Below, piece after piece: positions 36,671 to 47,989 of a stretch of DNA of 64,000 nucleotides. Numbering within the stretch: the first letter of the stretch is position 1; every line of letters starts with the position of its first letter. The DNA comes from Cyrtodaria siliqua (taxonomy: Eukaryota; Mollusca; Bivalvia; Adapedonta; Hiatellidae): the NCBI GenBank assembly GCA_037043455.1, contig JAWPHD010001352.1, positions 124,001 through 188,000 of the forward strand. Direction: 5' to 3'. Position numbers and translations under genes: made by a program. The notes beneath the pieces are model-generated. The model searched no databases and was not told the origin of the DNA. It saw only the letters and a list, made by a program, of their open reading frames with translations.

Positions 36671-37185
36671 TTATATGAAAGGCAAGTTTGGGATTGCATT
36701 TGGTTAAAGGCAGAATATGCTTATTTACACATAAACTAAAACATCTGATGAAGCACTTACAAATTGGAGAATTACGCTAACAAATAAACTGACTAAAATT
36801 AAACTGTACACACTAATACATATTTGTGCTCTAATTACGCTGTATCCCCTACATGCTGCGCCGACACTAAGCACAACACAGGAAGTGTGCAGATCCAAAT
36901 GGTTTATAGCACAGGTAATGTTTATGTAAACACAATAGTTAAAAGTAGTTTTTATTAACGGCTGGATTCATAGTGGGATTTAATGCAAATTTGACGGTAA
37001 TATTATACACAAATACTTGATACAAAGTCTCTATCGTCTCTTAAGGTTAACAATAAGCATATTCTGACTTTAACTGTGGTCCTTGAATGATACATTTCCG
37101 GTTCTACTTTGCTTACAGACTGTTCATGAACATAAGATCAGTTTACAGAGAACTCAAAATATAATAAATTTATTGTATTTCAGGT
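36671..37185. other. No gene seen
   Basis: AT-rich. The last part shares the TCTCCGGTGACAGATAGATA flank of the neighbouring array. Confidence 0.45.
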
Positions 37186-38345
37186 TTGCTCCATGTTCTC
37201 CGGTGACAGATAGATAGTGCAAACAAATCTACGGAGGCAATATATTCCAACCACATGGACACATGAGGTATTCCAACCACATAGAGATGCACACGATTAT
37301 AAGCTATAGAGATTTTATGAGATATATTCCCACATAAAAGCACACACAATATTTCCAACCACATACTTTAAGAATGAAAATATTCTTACTACAGAGATAT
37401 TTCAACCACGAAACATATTCAAACCACATAATTACAGAAACGTGTGATATTCTAGCAACAGAGAGACGGCATGGAGATGTGGGATAACCACATGGAGATG
37501 TGATGTAGTCCAACCATGTAGAGACCTGACATATTCCATCCACATAGATACTTTTGATGTTTCAACCTTTGGAGACTTGTGATGACAATGTTGAAAAGTT
37601 TTATACATATGTGCTATTCCAGCCTCATAGCTGTAGATTAGATTGCGGTATTCAAAGCACGTAGACTAGGCACATGATGTATTAATTCCAGCAATATAGC
37701 AAAAAGTGATAGTCGTGCCACAAGAGAACCGATATTCCAACCACATAGATGCCTGATATATTCCAACCACATATAGACAAGATATGTTCCAACTACATTC
37801 ATATTTGTGATAGGCCAGCTATATAGAGACATGATAATACAATTCTGTTGCATGAAGTCAAGAGTTATTTGAACCGCATAGAGATCTGATATAATACAAC
37901 CACATGGAGACAAGAGAAATATATGCCAACCACTCAAGCCACTAGCATAGACATGATAATATATATTTCCATTACAACGAGACAATATGGGTTAATCGAA
38001 CCACATAGAAACCCAGTGTATTAACAACCACATGGAGACATATTCCAACCACATATTCCAACCACATTGGAGACCAGGGATATTTAAACCACAGACATGA
38101 GATAAGCCAGCAGCATAACGACATGATAATATATTTCCAATACATGGATACAGTCTGTGTTATTCGAACCACTAATAGGGCTGTTGTATTCCAACCACAG
38201 AGAGATAGATATTCAAACCACATTCCACCCTTATGGAGATGAGAGATATTCCAACAACAGAGACTTAAGATAAGTCACCACCACAGAGACATGATCATAT
38301 GTTTCCAATACATGAAGTCAATCTGTGTTGTTTAAACGACATATA
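37186..38345 (-). repeat. Degenerate tandem array 'W', copy 2 (inverted)
   Basis: Reverse complement of the 13.8-14.4 kb array: ATTCCAACCACATAGAGAC-type units of loose spacing, about 1.16 kb. The flank TCTCCGGTGACAGATAG matches the other copy's flank. Several minus-strand open frames rich in MWLEY-type peptides arise from the repeat and are not genes. Confidence 0.7.
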
Positions 38346-38392
38346 GACCCGACCACAACCATAAATTGTTTAGTTAACCAAGAATAATTTTC

Positions 38393-38682
38393 AAATGCCT
38401 ATTGATGACAGCATAGTATCGGACCAGTAACAGCAGAGTTACGGCCCTTGATTTAGTTCAATATGCTATATTTTGCCTCGTTAAGACGATAGGGCCTTCA
38501 TTTTTCATCCTATCTTTACCAAACTTTACCACATTGTTAATATCAATGAAAGCTCGGACATTTTCGAAAACCAGCCATATCGGACTAATAACAGCAGAGT
38601 TGTGGCCCTTGATTTAGTTAAAAATGCTACATTTTGCCTCGTTAAGACGATAGAGGATTCATTGTTCATCTGATCTTTAATT
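38393..38682 (-). mobile_element. Helentron-like core fragment (160 bp type)
   Basis: Nearly two units of the 3792-5382 core (TTTTGCCTCGTTAAGACGAT; ATCAATGAAAGCTCGGACA). Both ends are lost; it stops where the next tandem repeat begins. Confidence 0.75.
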
Positions 38683-38689
38683 TGACACA

Positions 38690-39130
38690 AGTGATCACCA
38701 TAACAAGACGATGTGTGGCGCGCAAAACCCAGATACGTACCTCAAAGGTCAAGGTTACACTTGAAGTTTATAGGTCAAAAACAAGTACACAATTTCGTGT
38801 ACGGACGTAGCGTCACAACCACTGCAGGGATTTTTAAATAACTTGGCACAACTGATCATCATAACAAGACGCTGTGTCGCGCGCAAAACCCAGGTCTTCA
38901 AGGTCAAGGTCACACTTGGATGTCAAAAGACAAATTGTGTCCGGTCAATAACTCTGGCATTCATGGACGGATTTTCAAATAACTTGGCACAAGTGCTCAC
39001 CATAACAGGACGATGTGTCGCGCACAAAATCCAGGGGTCAGGGTCACACTTACAGGTCAAAGGTCAAATCGTGTCCGGTCAATAACTTTTGCATGCCTGG
39101 ACGGATTTTCAAATAACTCGCCACAACCAA
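38690..39130 (+). repeat. Three-unit ~150 bp tandem repeat (AAGGTCAAGGTCACACTT)
   Basis: Units share ACAAGACGATGTGTNGCGCG, CAAAACCCAG, AAGGTCAAGGTCACACTTG and TGGACGGATTTTCAAATAAC. The spacing is about 150 bp. It could be the core of another Helentron-like shell, since it directly adjoins such a fragment. Confidence 0.7.
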
Positions 39131-39699
39131 ACGATGTGTCATGCTTGCGAGTCGTCCTGCGCCAAAACAACGAGTTCCAAGTAATATTTAGCCATACAAA
39201 TTCAATAACCTTTTTATTGAATACTTTCATATTGTTTTCGATCAATGTTAATTGTATGACTATTACTTTTCATTGTATTTGTGTTATTTTTATAGCTTTT
39301 GATGGAATTCCTATCTTGCCATTCAGTTTCATTTTGTGTGGATGATTATTTTGCGCGAAAACGACGTCGACGTCGGATGACGTCATTAAAAACAACAAGC
39401 CATTTTCTAAAGTTTGTTTACCATTCGATAACGTTAAAAACAGTGGGTGAGTGACCATTTCAGTTATTTTATCAATTTTTGCCATAAAAGAAAGAAAAAA
39501 AACACTTATTTTTTTGTTGACACTAGTATAGGAAGGATTCCGTTATTTTTTATTTGAAAGTAGTTCCTTATTTCTATTTCGCGGCTCTTAGCAAGCACGA
39601 GCAAAAGTTCCCGTGCAATATGAATGCGTGCAATATCGTAGAATATTGCACGCTTAGCTCAATGCAAACTAAACGGGACAATATGAAAGTATACAATAA
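39131..39699. other. No gene seen
   Basis: AT-rich, with frames that have no domain. A GACGTCGACGTCGGATGACG palindromic tract lies near 39362. Confidence 0.45.
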
Positions 39700-39957
39700 C
39701 AGGAATTATGGCTCTTGATTTAGTTAAAAATGCTATATTTTGCCTCGTTAATACGGTAGGGCATTCATTTTTCATCTGATCTTTGTCAAATTTTACCAGA
39801 TTCTTTAGTTATGGCCCTCGAGTTAGTTAAAAAGCTGTTTTTTGCCCAAAACTTTCAAAAAAACGTAAATGGCAGTCACTCGTCACTCGTTTCATTGATG
39901 GTATAAGAGCCATGTTAGCCAGTAGAGCGTATGTATACAGGCCCTCTTGGGCCTCTT
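39700..39957 (-). mobile_element. Helentron-like element, 5' end only
   Basis: One core unit (TTTTGCCTCGTTAATACGGT) followed by CCAGTAGAGCG and the terminus GGCCCTCTTGGGCCTCTT. Severely internally shortened. Confidence 0.7.
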
Positions 39958-39978
39958 TGTGTTGTTTTTTTGTGTTTT

Positions 39979-42052
39979 TTAGCTCTACTGGCCAGAAGAG
40001 CTTATGGGATGGTGTGTTGTCCGTTTTCCATCGTCCGTCTTCCGTCGTCTGTTAACTTTTCTTCAAACGACTTCTCCTCAGAAACCGCTTGGCTAATTTT
40101 GACCAAACTTCACATGGATGATCCTTAGATGAATGCTTTTTAGATTTGTTAAAATTAGGTCTGCGCTACATCCAAGGTGGCTGCCATTACCATATATGGT
40201 CGAAACCTTAAAAAATCTTCTTCTCCAGAACCGCTGGACAGATTTCAACAGTTTTTCTTTTAAAATGATCGCCAACGCCTAGACTATCAAATTTGTTCAA
40301 ATAAAGTCTCCGGGGTCAAAAATGGCCGTACCCTGGGAGTCCAAAGTTTGTATATTGAGGTTTTGCATGTTTTTCATATAGACATATAGGAAAAAACTTT
40401 AAAAAATCTTCTCTAAAACCACGAGGCACAGAGCTCTCATGTATTACATGTAGCATCAGCTTATGGTCCTCTACTAAGTTTGTTCAAATGGTGACCCTAG
40501 GGGTCAAATTTGTCCCCGCCCCAGGGGTCACAGTTTTAAATAGACTTATATAGGATTTTTTTAAAAAAAATTCTTTTTCTCAGAAACTACAACAGCCAGA
40601 GGTTTGATATTTTGCATTTACTATAAGCTTATGGTCTTTTACCAAGTTTGTTCAAATGGTGACCCTCGGGTCATATTTGACCCCGCCCCGAGGGTCAAAT
40701 GTTTTACATAGACATGTATAGGGAAAAACTTAAAAAAATCTTCTCAGGAACCACATGGCACAGAGCTCTCATGTATTACATGTAGCATCAGCTTATGGTC
40801 CTGTACTAAGTTTGTTCAAATGGTGACCCTGGGGTCACATTTGGCCCCGCCCCAAGGGTCACATGTTTTACATAGACATGTATAGGAAAAAACTTAAAAA
40901 ATCTTCTTCTCTGAAACTGCAAGAGCCAGAGGTTTAATATTTTGCTGTTGCTATAAGCTTATGGTCCTTTACCAAGTTTGTTCAAATGGTGACCCTGGGG
41001 TCACTTTTGGCCCCGGCCAAAGGGTCACATGTTTTACATAGACATGTATAGGGTAAAAATTAAAAAATCTTCTTCTCTGAAACTGCAAGAGCCAGAGGTT
41101 TAATATTTTGCTGTTGCTATAAGCTAATGGTCCTTTACCAAGTTTGTTCAAATGGTGACCCTGGGGTCACATTTGACCCCGCCCCAAGGGTCATATGTTT
41201 TACATAGACAGGTATAGGGAAAAACTGAAAAAATCTTCTTCTCTGAAACTGCAAGAGCCAGAGGTTTAATATTTTGCATTTGCTATAAGCTTATGGTCTT
41301 CTACCAAGTTTGTTTAAATGGTGACCCATTGGTCACATTTGGCCCCACCCTGGGGTTTGGTCACATTTGGCCCCACCCTGGGGGTCACAGTTTAACTTAG
41401 GCTTGTATAGGGAAAAACTGAAAAAAATCTTCTTCTCTGGAACCACATGGCACAAAGCTCTCATGTATTACATTTAGCATCAGCTTATGGTCCTCTACCA
41501 AATTTGTTCAAATGGTGACCCTTTTTTTTTATTTGTTGATAGATTAAAATTATGTTTTTGAATTTTTTTTCATTATCTTTTTAATTACTTGACACTTACT
41601 TCAAAATTTCTTGTCGGCTCTACTCATCTTAAATGCCTTTTTGAATTTCGACGAAACTTGACAGGAAGCATCGGTAAGATGTCTAGTTGTGCATATCACG
41701 CTTTTGTTCCAGTTCGCTGATTTTTGACTGAGTTATGGCCCTTTGACATTTTTATTTTAAATTTCTTGTCGGCGCAACTCCTCTTAAACGGCTTGCTGGA
41801 TTTCTACGAAATTTGGCAGGAAGCCTCCGTATGATGTCTAGTTTATCAATGAAACCTTGGACAATTTCGAAAAACAGCTAGATCTTGTTAGTAATAACAG
41901 AGTTATGGCCCTTGATTTGTTGAAAAATGCTATATTGTATTTTCCTTTGTTAAATCTATAGGAGAAGAGAGCTATATCTAGCTATATCTATCTAAATCTA
42001 TAAGAGCTGTTTTACCCAGTAGAGCGTCCACAGGCCCTCTTGAGCCTCTTGT
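39979..42052 (-). mobile_element. Helentron-like element with ~165 bp core (GGGGTCACATTTGGCCCC type)
   Basis: The low-coordinate end has the 3' hairpin side (AGCTCTACTGGCCAGAAGAG) and a short TCCGTC tract. The marker GCTTATGGTCCT recurs near 40460, 40627, 40791, 40957, 41123, 41288 and 41485 (about 165 bp apart). The far end reads GTAGAGCGTCCACAGGCCCT then CTTGAGCCTCTTGT. This is a fourth distinct core under the same termini. It abuts the palindrome-array element directly. Confidence 0.75.
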
Positions 42053-42816
42053 TTTGGTTTGATATTATGACTTGTACTTATTTGGAAGATTTGTTTTCTT
42101 TTTCATTTCCTTTAACATTATTTAGAGAATTTTCCCAGTCAAAAAATGGGAGAATTTTCCCAAAACAATTTGGGAACATTTTCCCAATAACATTTGGGAA
42201 AATTTTCCCAAAAACAATTTGGGATAATTTTCCCATTTTATTTTGGGAAAGATTTTATTTCATTAAATTATAAACATAATGGCATATTTAATTGTCAACA
42301 CTGCAATGGAAGATGTTTCCAAGCTTTGAAGTGTTGTTTTAGCTATTAAGAAATAACTCATTTTCCCATGGGAAAATTTTCCCAAATTACAATATTGGGA
42401 AAATATTCCCATGGGAAAATATCAAAGTGCTCTTATCGCTGTAAAACTTCATCATAGACCCTAAATATGAAAGCCGCATACTATTTTGACATTATATTGC
42501 AAGATAAATACTTTCTGTTTTTCCCATGGGAAAACTGCCCAAGTCATTTCCCATGGGAATATATTGTCCCATGGGAAAGACCCTTTCCCATGGGAAAAAA
42601 GCTTTTCCCATGGGAAAATAGGCTTTTCCCATGGGAAAGGTCAACTTTACGTCAAATTTCTCGGAAAAATTAAAGTGTCACCAATGAAATAGAATATAAT
42701 TTTACAATCATTTGATATGTGCTTTCATATGATATAGTCGAAAGCGCCCTAGCTCATTCGGAATTACTTGCTGTTTTTGCCAAAAACCGGCGCGGCAAAA
42801 AAAAAACGGCGGCTGT
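42053..42816 (-). mobile_element. CCATGG palindrome-array element, copy 2 (inverted)
   Basis: Near-identical reverse complement of 8683-9441, including all three palindrome clusters and the ACAGCCGCCG end. The high similarity in non-coding sequence implies recent mobility or gene conversion. Confidence 0.8.
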
Positions 42817-42829
42817 TTAGTATGAAAGT

Positions 42830-43163
42830 GATCATGACCAAGAATCTTACGAAGTTTATAAATCACATCACCATAGAAGTCAGGTTGTGATAGTCCTTGT
42901 CGCAGAAGAGTCCTTAAATTACAATTATATTTGGAAAGAAGATCAGGGTTACGATAATAAAATTTTGCAAAGGTTTTACGAAGTTTATGGTAACGGTAAC
43001 CCTGATTGAGTAACTTTTTAGTTATACAAAGAATACGAATATTAAAGTCCTCAACTCGAGTACAAGCTCTAGCAAAACAAATGAGTTGAGACAGATACAA
43101 TGACGGAACTAATAGGAAACGACAATACATATTATTAATGATAGTTGATAAAAAATAGTACAT
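42830..43163 (-). pseudogene. Possible retroelement C-terminal fragment
   Basis: A minus-strand frame containing LLNQGYRYHKLRKTFAKFYY and LRTLLRQGLSQPDFYGDVIY. This pattern resembles the region after the reverse-transcriptase core in molluscan retroelement proteins that I have seen annotated, but I cannot name the clade. The last ~40 residues come from the adjoining palindrome element and are spurious. It is not part of the I/Nimb-like LINE alongside. Confidence 0.4.
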
Positions 43164-43581
43164 GAGTCAAGAAAATTACATACATTTAACTATATTAACT
43201 TTTACATTCATTCAATTTTCAACAGTTCAGATACTTATTTTACGGATATTTTAACAGTTTTATTAAATATGTTTTTATGTACTTAGATATTTATATATAG
43301 ACATTTAGCTATATATAACTGTTACAGAGTATTTACAATTGGCAAATGTTGCAACATTATATGTAATAATACAATAGTAATTACATGTTATGTAAAGACA
43401 ACAATTTAATAGTAGTTGAATAAACAACAGCAACAAAACCTATAACTAGTGCTCATACTTTTAGATATTGAACAAATCGCCTGAAACACCTTTCCGAAGA
43501 TTGAAAGCTGTGTCTACGACGCTCAGTAATACAAATAGTATACGACAAGACATTGAGCGCAGTCTTTAGTTGAAATAGGAT
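43164..43581. other. No gene seen
   Basis: AT-rich. It may include degraded sequence upstream of the LINE ORF1 tail that follows. Confidence 0.4.
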
Positions 43582-43812
43582 CGAAACTTAACGAAATACT
43601 TGTTCGAACAGCTCATGGACATTTCAGAGCCAGCAGCTACACTGCCACTTCCATCCTCTCATGAAAAGTTAGTCGAGGTGCCACTTCAGCTGACTTCTTC
43701 CAGGGAGGAGGATTCATCAGTGAAGATGTCACTGCTTGAGTCTCCTAATACCTCTCCTAAATCTAAGGCCAAAAATAAAAATAAAATTACAAATAGCCTT
43801 AGCGCTAAATAA
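43582..43812 (+). pseudogene. LINE ORF1 C-terminal end (plus strand)
   Basis: An open frame ending SPNTSPKSKAKNKNKITNSL then SAK and a TAA that overlaps the next ATG. Serine/lysine-rich C-termini are usual for LINE ORF1 (nucleic-acid-binding, Gag-like) proteins. The orientation is opposite to the adjoining RNase H/RT block. The upstream part, including the zinc knuckles, is missing here. Confidence 0.6.
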
Positions 43813-44098
43813 TGGGTAAAACTAATAAGATCATTCAATGGAATTGTCGAGGTTTGAAACCAAATTATGATGAAATCAGCTTAATTTTAAATGAACACAA
43901 CCCTATTGCCTTTTGTCTTGAAGACAAGTGATAAGATATCTTTTAAACAATACTATCTATACAATCATATTTGTGATACCGGGGACAAGGCGATAGTCGT
44001 TAATCGAAACATTCCTCACAGACCTGTTGCATTGAAAACAAATGGGCAAGCTATTGCGGTCAGTGTTACGATGCACAGAGTTATAACAATATCTTTGC
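43812..44098 (+). pseudogene. LINE ORF2 start: N-terminal half of AP endonuclease
   Basis: The ATG overlaps the ORF1 stop (TAATG). The first residues MGKTNKIIQWNCRGLKPNYD carry the IQWNCRG motif of AP-type LINE endonucleases. After about 36 codons the frame is broken (stop at 43929), where the catalytic QET segment would be expected. The similarity resumes in another frame (SDKISFKQYYLYNH, then PHRPVALKTNGQAIAVSV). It ends abruptly at about 44098, where the inverted RNase H end begins. Confidence 0.7.
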
Positions 44099-44943
44099 CG
44101 CATAGGATCAAAGTCTACACATTCCAATAAGATGTGTTTGACCGTTAACGGTGCAAAGCAGGGTATACATTCTGGTAATTGCTCACCTTGTAATAAATAT
44201 GAATGAGTATAACGTGTATGCCCTATCCTGCACCGGGCTAGGATAACTTTCTCTCGACGAACGGGTCTACTAGAAGAACGCCATTCTCCGAATAACGGTT
44301 TAATTGAATGGAGTTTATTATTAACTGACAAATCCCAAGCAGTTTGCCAAGAGTTACAATTATATGTGTTAATAAAGCTTTTAAAATCAGTATAAGGTAA
44401 TTTGGTATATGATATATGTAAATCTAATGCTGCCTTGGCAGCACTATCAGCTCTATCATTACCACGTATTCCTAAAAGGCTTGGAAGCCAGCAGAAAATA
44501 ATAACATTATCAATTATAAGAGTATTGTACTTTTCTAAAAGTTGAAGCACAACTGGGTTATCATGTTTCATATTACCCAGTGCTTGAAGATATGAAAGGG
44601 AATCAGAAAAGATTACAAAATGGTCATCATCAGATTCCTGAATATAATTTAAGGCAAGTTCAATTGCCTTAAGTTCAGCTGAACAGATAGAGGCCTTGTC
44701 AGGCAGGCGGCTCTTTATGCTGTGTTTGTGAACAACAGCTGATGCAGCTACCTTATCTCCGTCTTTAGAGCCATCTGTGTATATATGTTGAAAGATACTG
44801 TATTTCGATTTAATTTCATTAAATTTGCTTTGAAAGACAGTAGGGTCTGTACTGGAAATGTTACTATTACAAAGGTCGAAAATAATTGTTGGTGTTTCCA
44901 AAGTCCACGGTGGAATTTGTGATACTTTGTACTTGGCAATCAA
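44099..44943 (-). pseudogene. LINE ORF2: RNase H domain and C-terminus
   Basis: The frame shows RNase H signatures in order: YTDGSKDG (first Asp), SAELKAIELAL (Glu), FSDSLSYLQAL (Asp), and IRGNDRADSAAKAAL (last Asp). The WLPSLLGI segment has Leu where the homologous copy at 53.6-54.2 kb has His (WLPSHVGI), a likely loss of an active-site residue. A C-terminal Cys/His-type segment (CRIGHTRYTHSYLL, CIPCFAPLTVKHILLEC) follows, as in I-clade LINEs. The RNase H after the RT places it in the I/Nimb-like group (inference). Confidence 0.8.
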
Positions 44944-44966
44944 ATTTAGGTCGATTTCAGTGTCTC

Positions 44967-45827
44967 TTAATTTTGGTTTAATACATTATCGAAAGTTGGG
45001 TTTAAAGGGTTAGATTTTAATTTAATGGCATATTGAAGGGCTAACTTGTCCCGTCTATAAGACAGTGATGGTTCATTAGCTTCAACATATAGACTTTCGG
45101 CTGGTGATGTACGAAAGGCACCTAAGGCGAGTCGTAATCCTTGATTATGTATAGGGTCGAGCATCTGCAAGTATGACTTGCGAGTCGATCCATATACTAT
45201 TGATCCGTAGTCCAGCTTGGATCTGATAAGAGATCTGTAAAGTCGCAAGAGGACTTTACGATCTGCTCCCCAGTTAGTGTTTGCAACAACTTTAAGTAAA
45301 TTAAGAGCTTTAAGGCACTTCGCCTTCAAGTATTTAAGGTGTGGAATAAACGTTAATTTACGGTCGAAAATAAGACCAAGGAATTTTGCCTCATCTACTA
45401 CTGGTATTGGTGACCCATCCAGTGTTAGATGAGGGTCTTCATGATGTTTACGTAATTGACAAAAGTGCATACAATTAGTTTTAGATTTAGAAAATTTAAA
45501 ACCATTTTCATCCGACCAGGTCTGAAGTTTATTCAGACATTGTTGCAGTTGTCTCTCAATAGTGTTCATGTTTATTGCACGATAACATATAACAAAGTCG
45601 TCGACATATAGAGAGCAATCCACACCAGGATTGGTACATTTAACAATACTGTTAATTTTTATACTAAAAAGAGTGACAGAGAGTATGCTTCCCTGTGGCA
45701 CACCCATCTCCTGTTCATGGATGTCAGAGAGGGTTGAACCCATTCGGACACGAAACTGTCTGTCCTCTAAGAAATTCTCTATAAAAATAGGTAATCGGTC
45801 TCTTAAGACCAAGGTCATAAAGATCAT
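44967..45827 (-). pseudogene. LINE ORF2: reverse transcriptase, C-terminal half
   Basis: Contains GVPQGSILSVTLFSIKINSI (RT motif 4 region), the catalytic YVDDFVICYR, the KTNCMHF and FLGLIFDRKL motifs, and the thumb region DYGSIVYGS. It is separated from the N-terminal half by a one-base deletion near 45880 in the FFDLEKAYD motif, and from RNase H by a stop at about 44966. Confidence 0.85.
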
Positions 45828-45871
45828 TCATAATACCATACTTCCATGCTGTATCATAAGCTTTCTCCAAG

Positions 45872-46537
45872 TCAAAAAATTACTAGATGTTCTTTTTTTA
45901 TGAAAGCTTCCCTTATAAACGATTCAAATCGTATGAGATTGTCTGTTGTGCCTCGTTGGCGCCGGAATCCACTTTGATACTTTGTTATCAGTTTGTTGGA
46001 CTCCAGGTACCAAACGAGACTCTCATTAATCAATCGTTCCATGGTTTTACATATACAACTCGTTAAAGCGATTGGGCGATAATTTACTGGGTCCGTATGA
46101 TCCTTTCCAGGTTTGGGGACTGGAATAACGATTGCTTCCCGCCAAGAATCGGGGAAGTTTCCCGTCACCCAAACCTTATTAAATATATCAAGAAGGGTAG
46201 AGAGACAGGATTCAGGTAAATGTTTTAGTAATTGATAATGGATATCATCAGAACCAGCTGATGTATCATGAGCCTTTTTAAGGGACTCTCGAAGTTCTTT
46301 GAGAGTGAATAGTTTATTGTATTTTTCCAAGTTTTTCGACTTGAAATTCAGCTTCTTCTGTTCTTTTTGTTTCTTATTTTTCAGAAAATTTGGTTGACAA
46401 TTTTCAGAAGAAGAATTTTTTGAAAAAGTTTCTGCCAAAGTGTTTGTAATATCTTTGACAGATGTTATATCTCCATTATCTGTTTTAAGATGATTTACAG
46501 AACTAGAATTACCTTTACCACTTATTTTCCGGACCAT
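45872..46537 (-). pseudogene. LINE ORF2: reverse transcriptase, N-terminal half
   Basis: Carries TSAGSDDIHYQLLKHLP, FPDSWREAIVIPVPKPGKD, the NYRPIALTSCICKTMERLI motif and YQSGFRRQRGTTDNLIRFES. These are RT motifs 0-2 in the expected order. It ends at a frameshift just before the first catalytic Asp. Confidence 0.85.
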
Positions 46538-46743
46538 GTCCCATGTCTTCTTAAGAGATGAGACGTAAGATCTCCAGGATTTCCTCTTGCTATTCTTAAT
46601 TGTACGACGGGCTTTCGCACGAAAAACTCTAAAAGTTATCTAAATTTGTTTGAGTTGGCCGCAAGTTAAAATTATTTAATGCAGCTTTACGATCGTTGAC
46701 TGCTTTTTTGCAGTCATCGTCGTACACTGGTTTATGTGGGCGT

Positions 46744-47110
46744 TTAGGATTTGCCGAGGTTTTTGGAATAGTTTGTTCCTATATCGTGAAGAGTTTTGGT
46801 AAAAAGAGCAGTTGCGTCTTCGACATCATCGAAAACGGAATTGTTCCTCGCAAAGAGATTGAAACGTAGTCCAATCAGCCTTGCGAAGTTTCCATCGTTG
46901 CGTTTTTTCGAGAAGTGGAGGGCCGATATTTTCAAGAAATATGGGGAAGTGGTCACTTCCACAGAGGTCGTCTCCAACACTCCACGAAAAATCCATCAAA
47001 AGCGTTGGATCGCATATTGTTAAATCAATGGAAGAAGGAGAGCCTGTAGCAGGATGTAGGCGTAGAAGAACCCCCTTTCCAATTCTGAGAAACTGACATG
47101 CTCTTGACAT
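46744..47110 (-). pseudogene. LINE ORF2: C-terminal half of AP endonuclease
   Basis: Shows SSIDLTICDPTLLMDFSW and the terminal GSDHFPIFL motif (catalytic His). Frames shift at about 46980 and again before the RT. At its 5' side it is fused directly to ORF1 sequence (about 47060), so the middle of the element is missing here; the corresponding front part lies inverted at 43.6-44.1 kb. Confidence 0.75.
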
Positions 47111-47114
47111 TGCC

Positions 47115-47656
47115 AGAGCTTGCCGGTTTTGTGTTTGATTTAAATGTAAAAGTTGGATTAGGTGAAAAGTTTAATTTTGGTTTGTTAAGTTGTATTTGTT
47201 GATTTTTGTTTGGATTTGATACTGAGGAAGTATTCTTTGTATTTTGAATTTCTGACTGTGGTTCGTATTTCGTACTTGCATCCCTGTATTCTGTGTGTGT
47301 TGCTTTTGTTTTGAGAATAGATGCGTAGAGGTCGGACTTGAAATTTTATATTTTTCTTCAATTAATTTTCTTGCTTCTGGAAAGGGGATGTTTTGTGTAT
47401 ATTTAACTGTTATGATTTCTTTTTCTTTTTTAAATTTTTCACATAATTTTGAATTTGCGTGATGTCCCAGACCGCAGTTGGTACATTTGAGGTCGTTAGG
47501 ACAATCTGATTCGTTATGTTTGAATGCAGAATCGCCACATTTACCACAACGTTCTTCTTTAGTACACCTGGAGTTGTGGTGCCCAAAGGCTTGGCAGTTG
47601 TAGCAACGTAACGGGTTTGGAATGTAGGCGTCAACATGCAATTGCAGATATGTCAC
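47115..47656 (-). pseudogene. LINE ORF1: CCHC zinc-knuckle protein
   Basis: Cys/His spacing of CCHC knuckles is visible: CYNCQAFGHHNSRC, CGKCGDSAFKHNESDC, and CTNCGLGHHANSKLC. This matches Gag-like ORF1 proteins of I, Nimb and Jockey LINEs, which bind the element RNA. The N-terminal part is separated by a stop near 47657 and by an antisense insertion at 47990-48127. The C-terminus runs into the endonuclease fusion. Confidence 0.8.
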
Positions 47657-47989
47657 CTTTATTGTTTTTGGTAAGACGGGTGTTGCAGATGTGAGTATGA
47701 TAGTATTTGTACTAATAATTTTGTCATTCCTCTAGATGATTATTCGGCGAGCTGCAGTTACCAACTGTGGCGCAAGCTCGTGAATAATTTCGTCTTCAGG
47801 TACTCCGGAGAGATCCAGGCACCTGATGACGCCTTTGGAGATATTCATAGAGGAGTGAATTGTTAATACATTATCAGAGTGGGATTTTTTTTTCCGTTTC
47901 AATTAGAAGAGTTGTTTTTTAATTTTTTAATTTGTTTGACATGTCCAGCGATGGATTGGACAGTTTTTTGAATGGCAAAAGGTGACATA

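Noticed and set aside
37170..38223. Secreted or membrane proteins suggested by minus-strand frames rich in MWLEY/CGW
   Set aside because: They follow the GTGGTTGGAATAT repeat unit and have no start or splice logic.
8683..42816. A ~34 kb ancient inverted duplication (palindrome-array element and W array both occur as inverted pairs at similar distance from ~25.8 kb)
   Set aside because: Sequences between and beside the pairs are not inverted copies of each other, and Helentron-like elements and SINEs there do not match in order or orientation; coincidence of two dispersed families is simpler.
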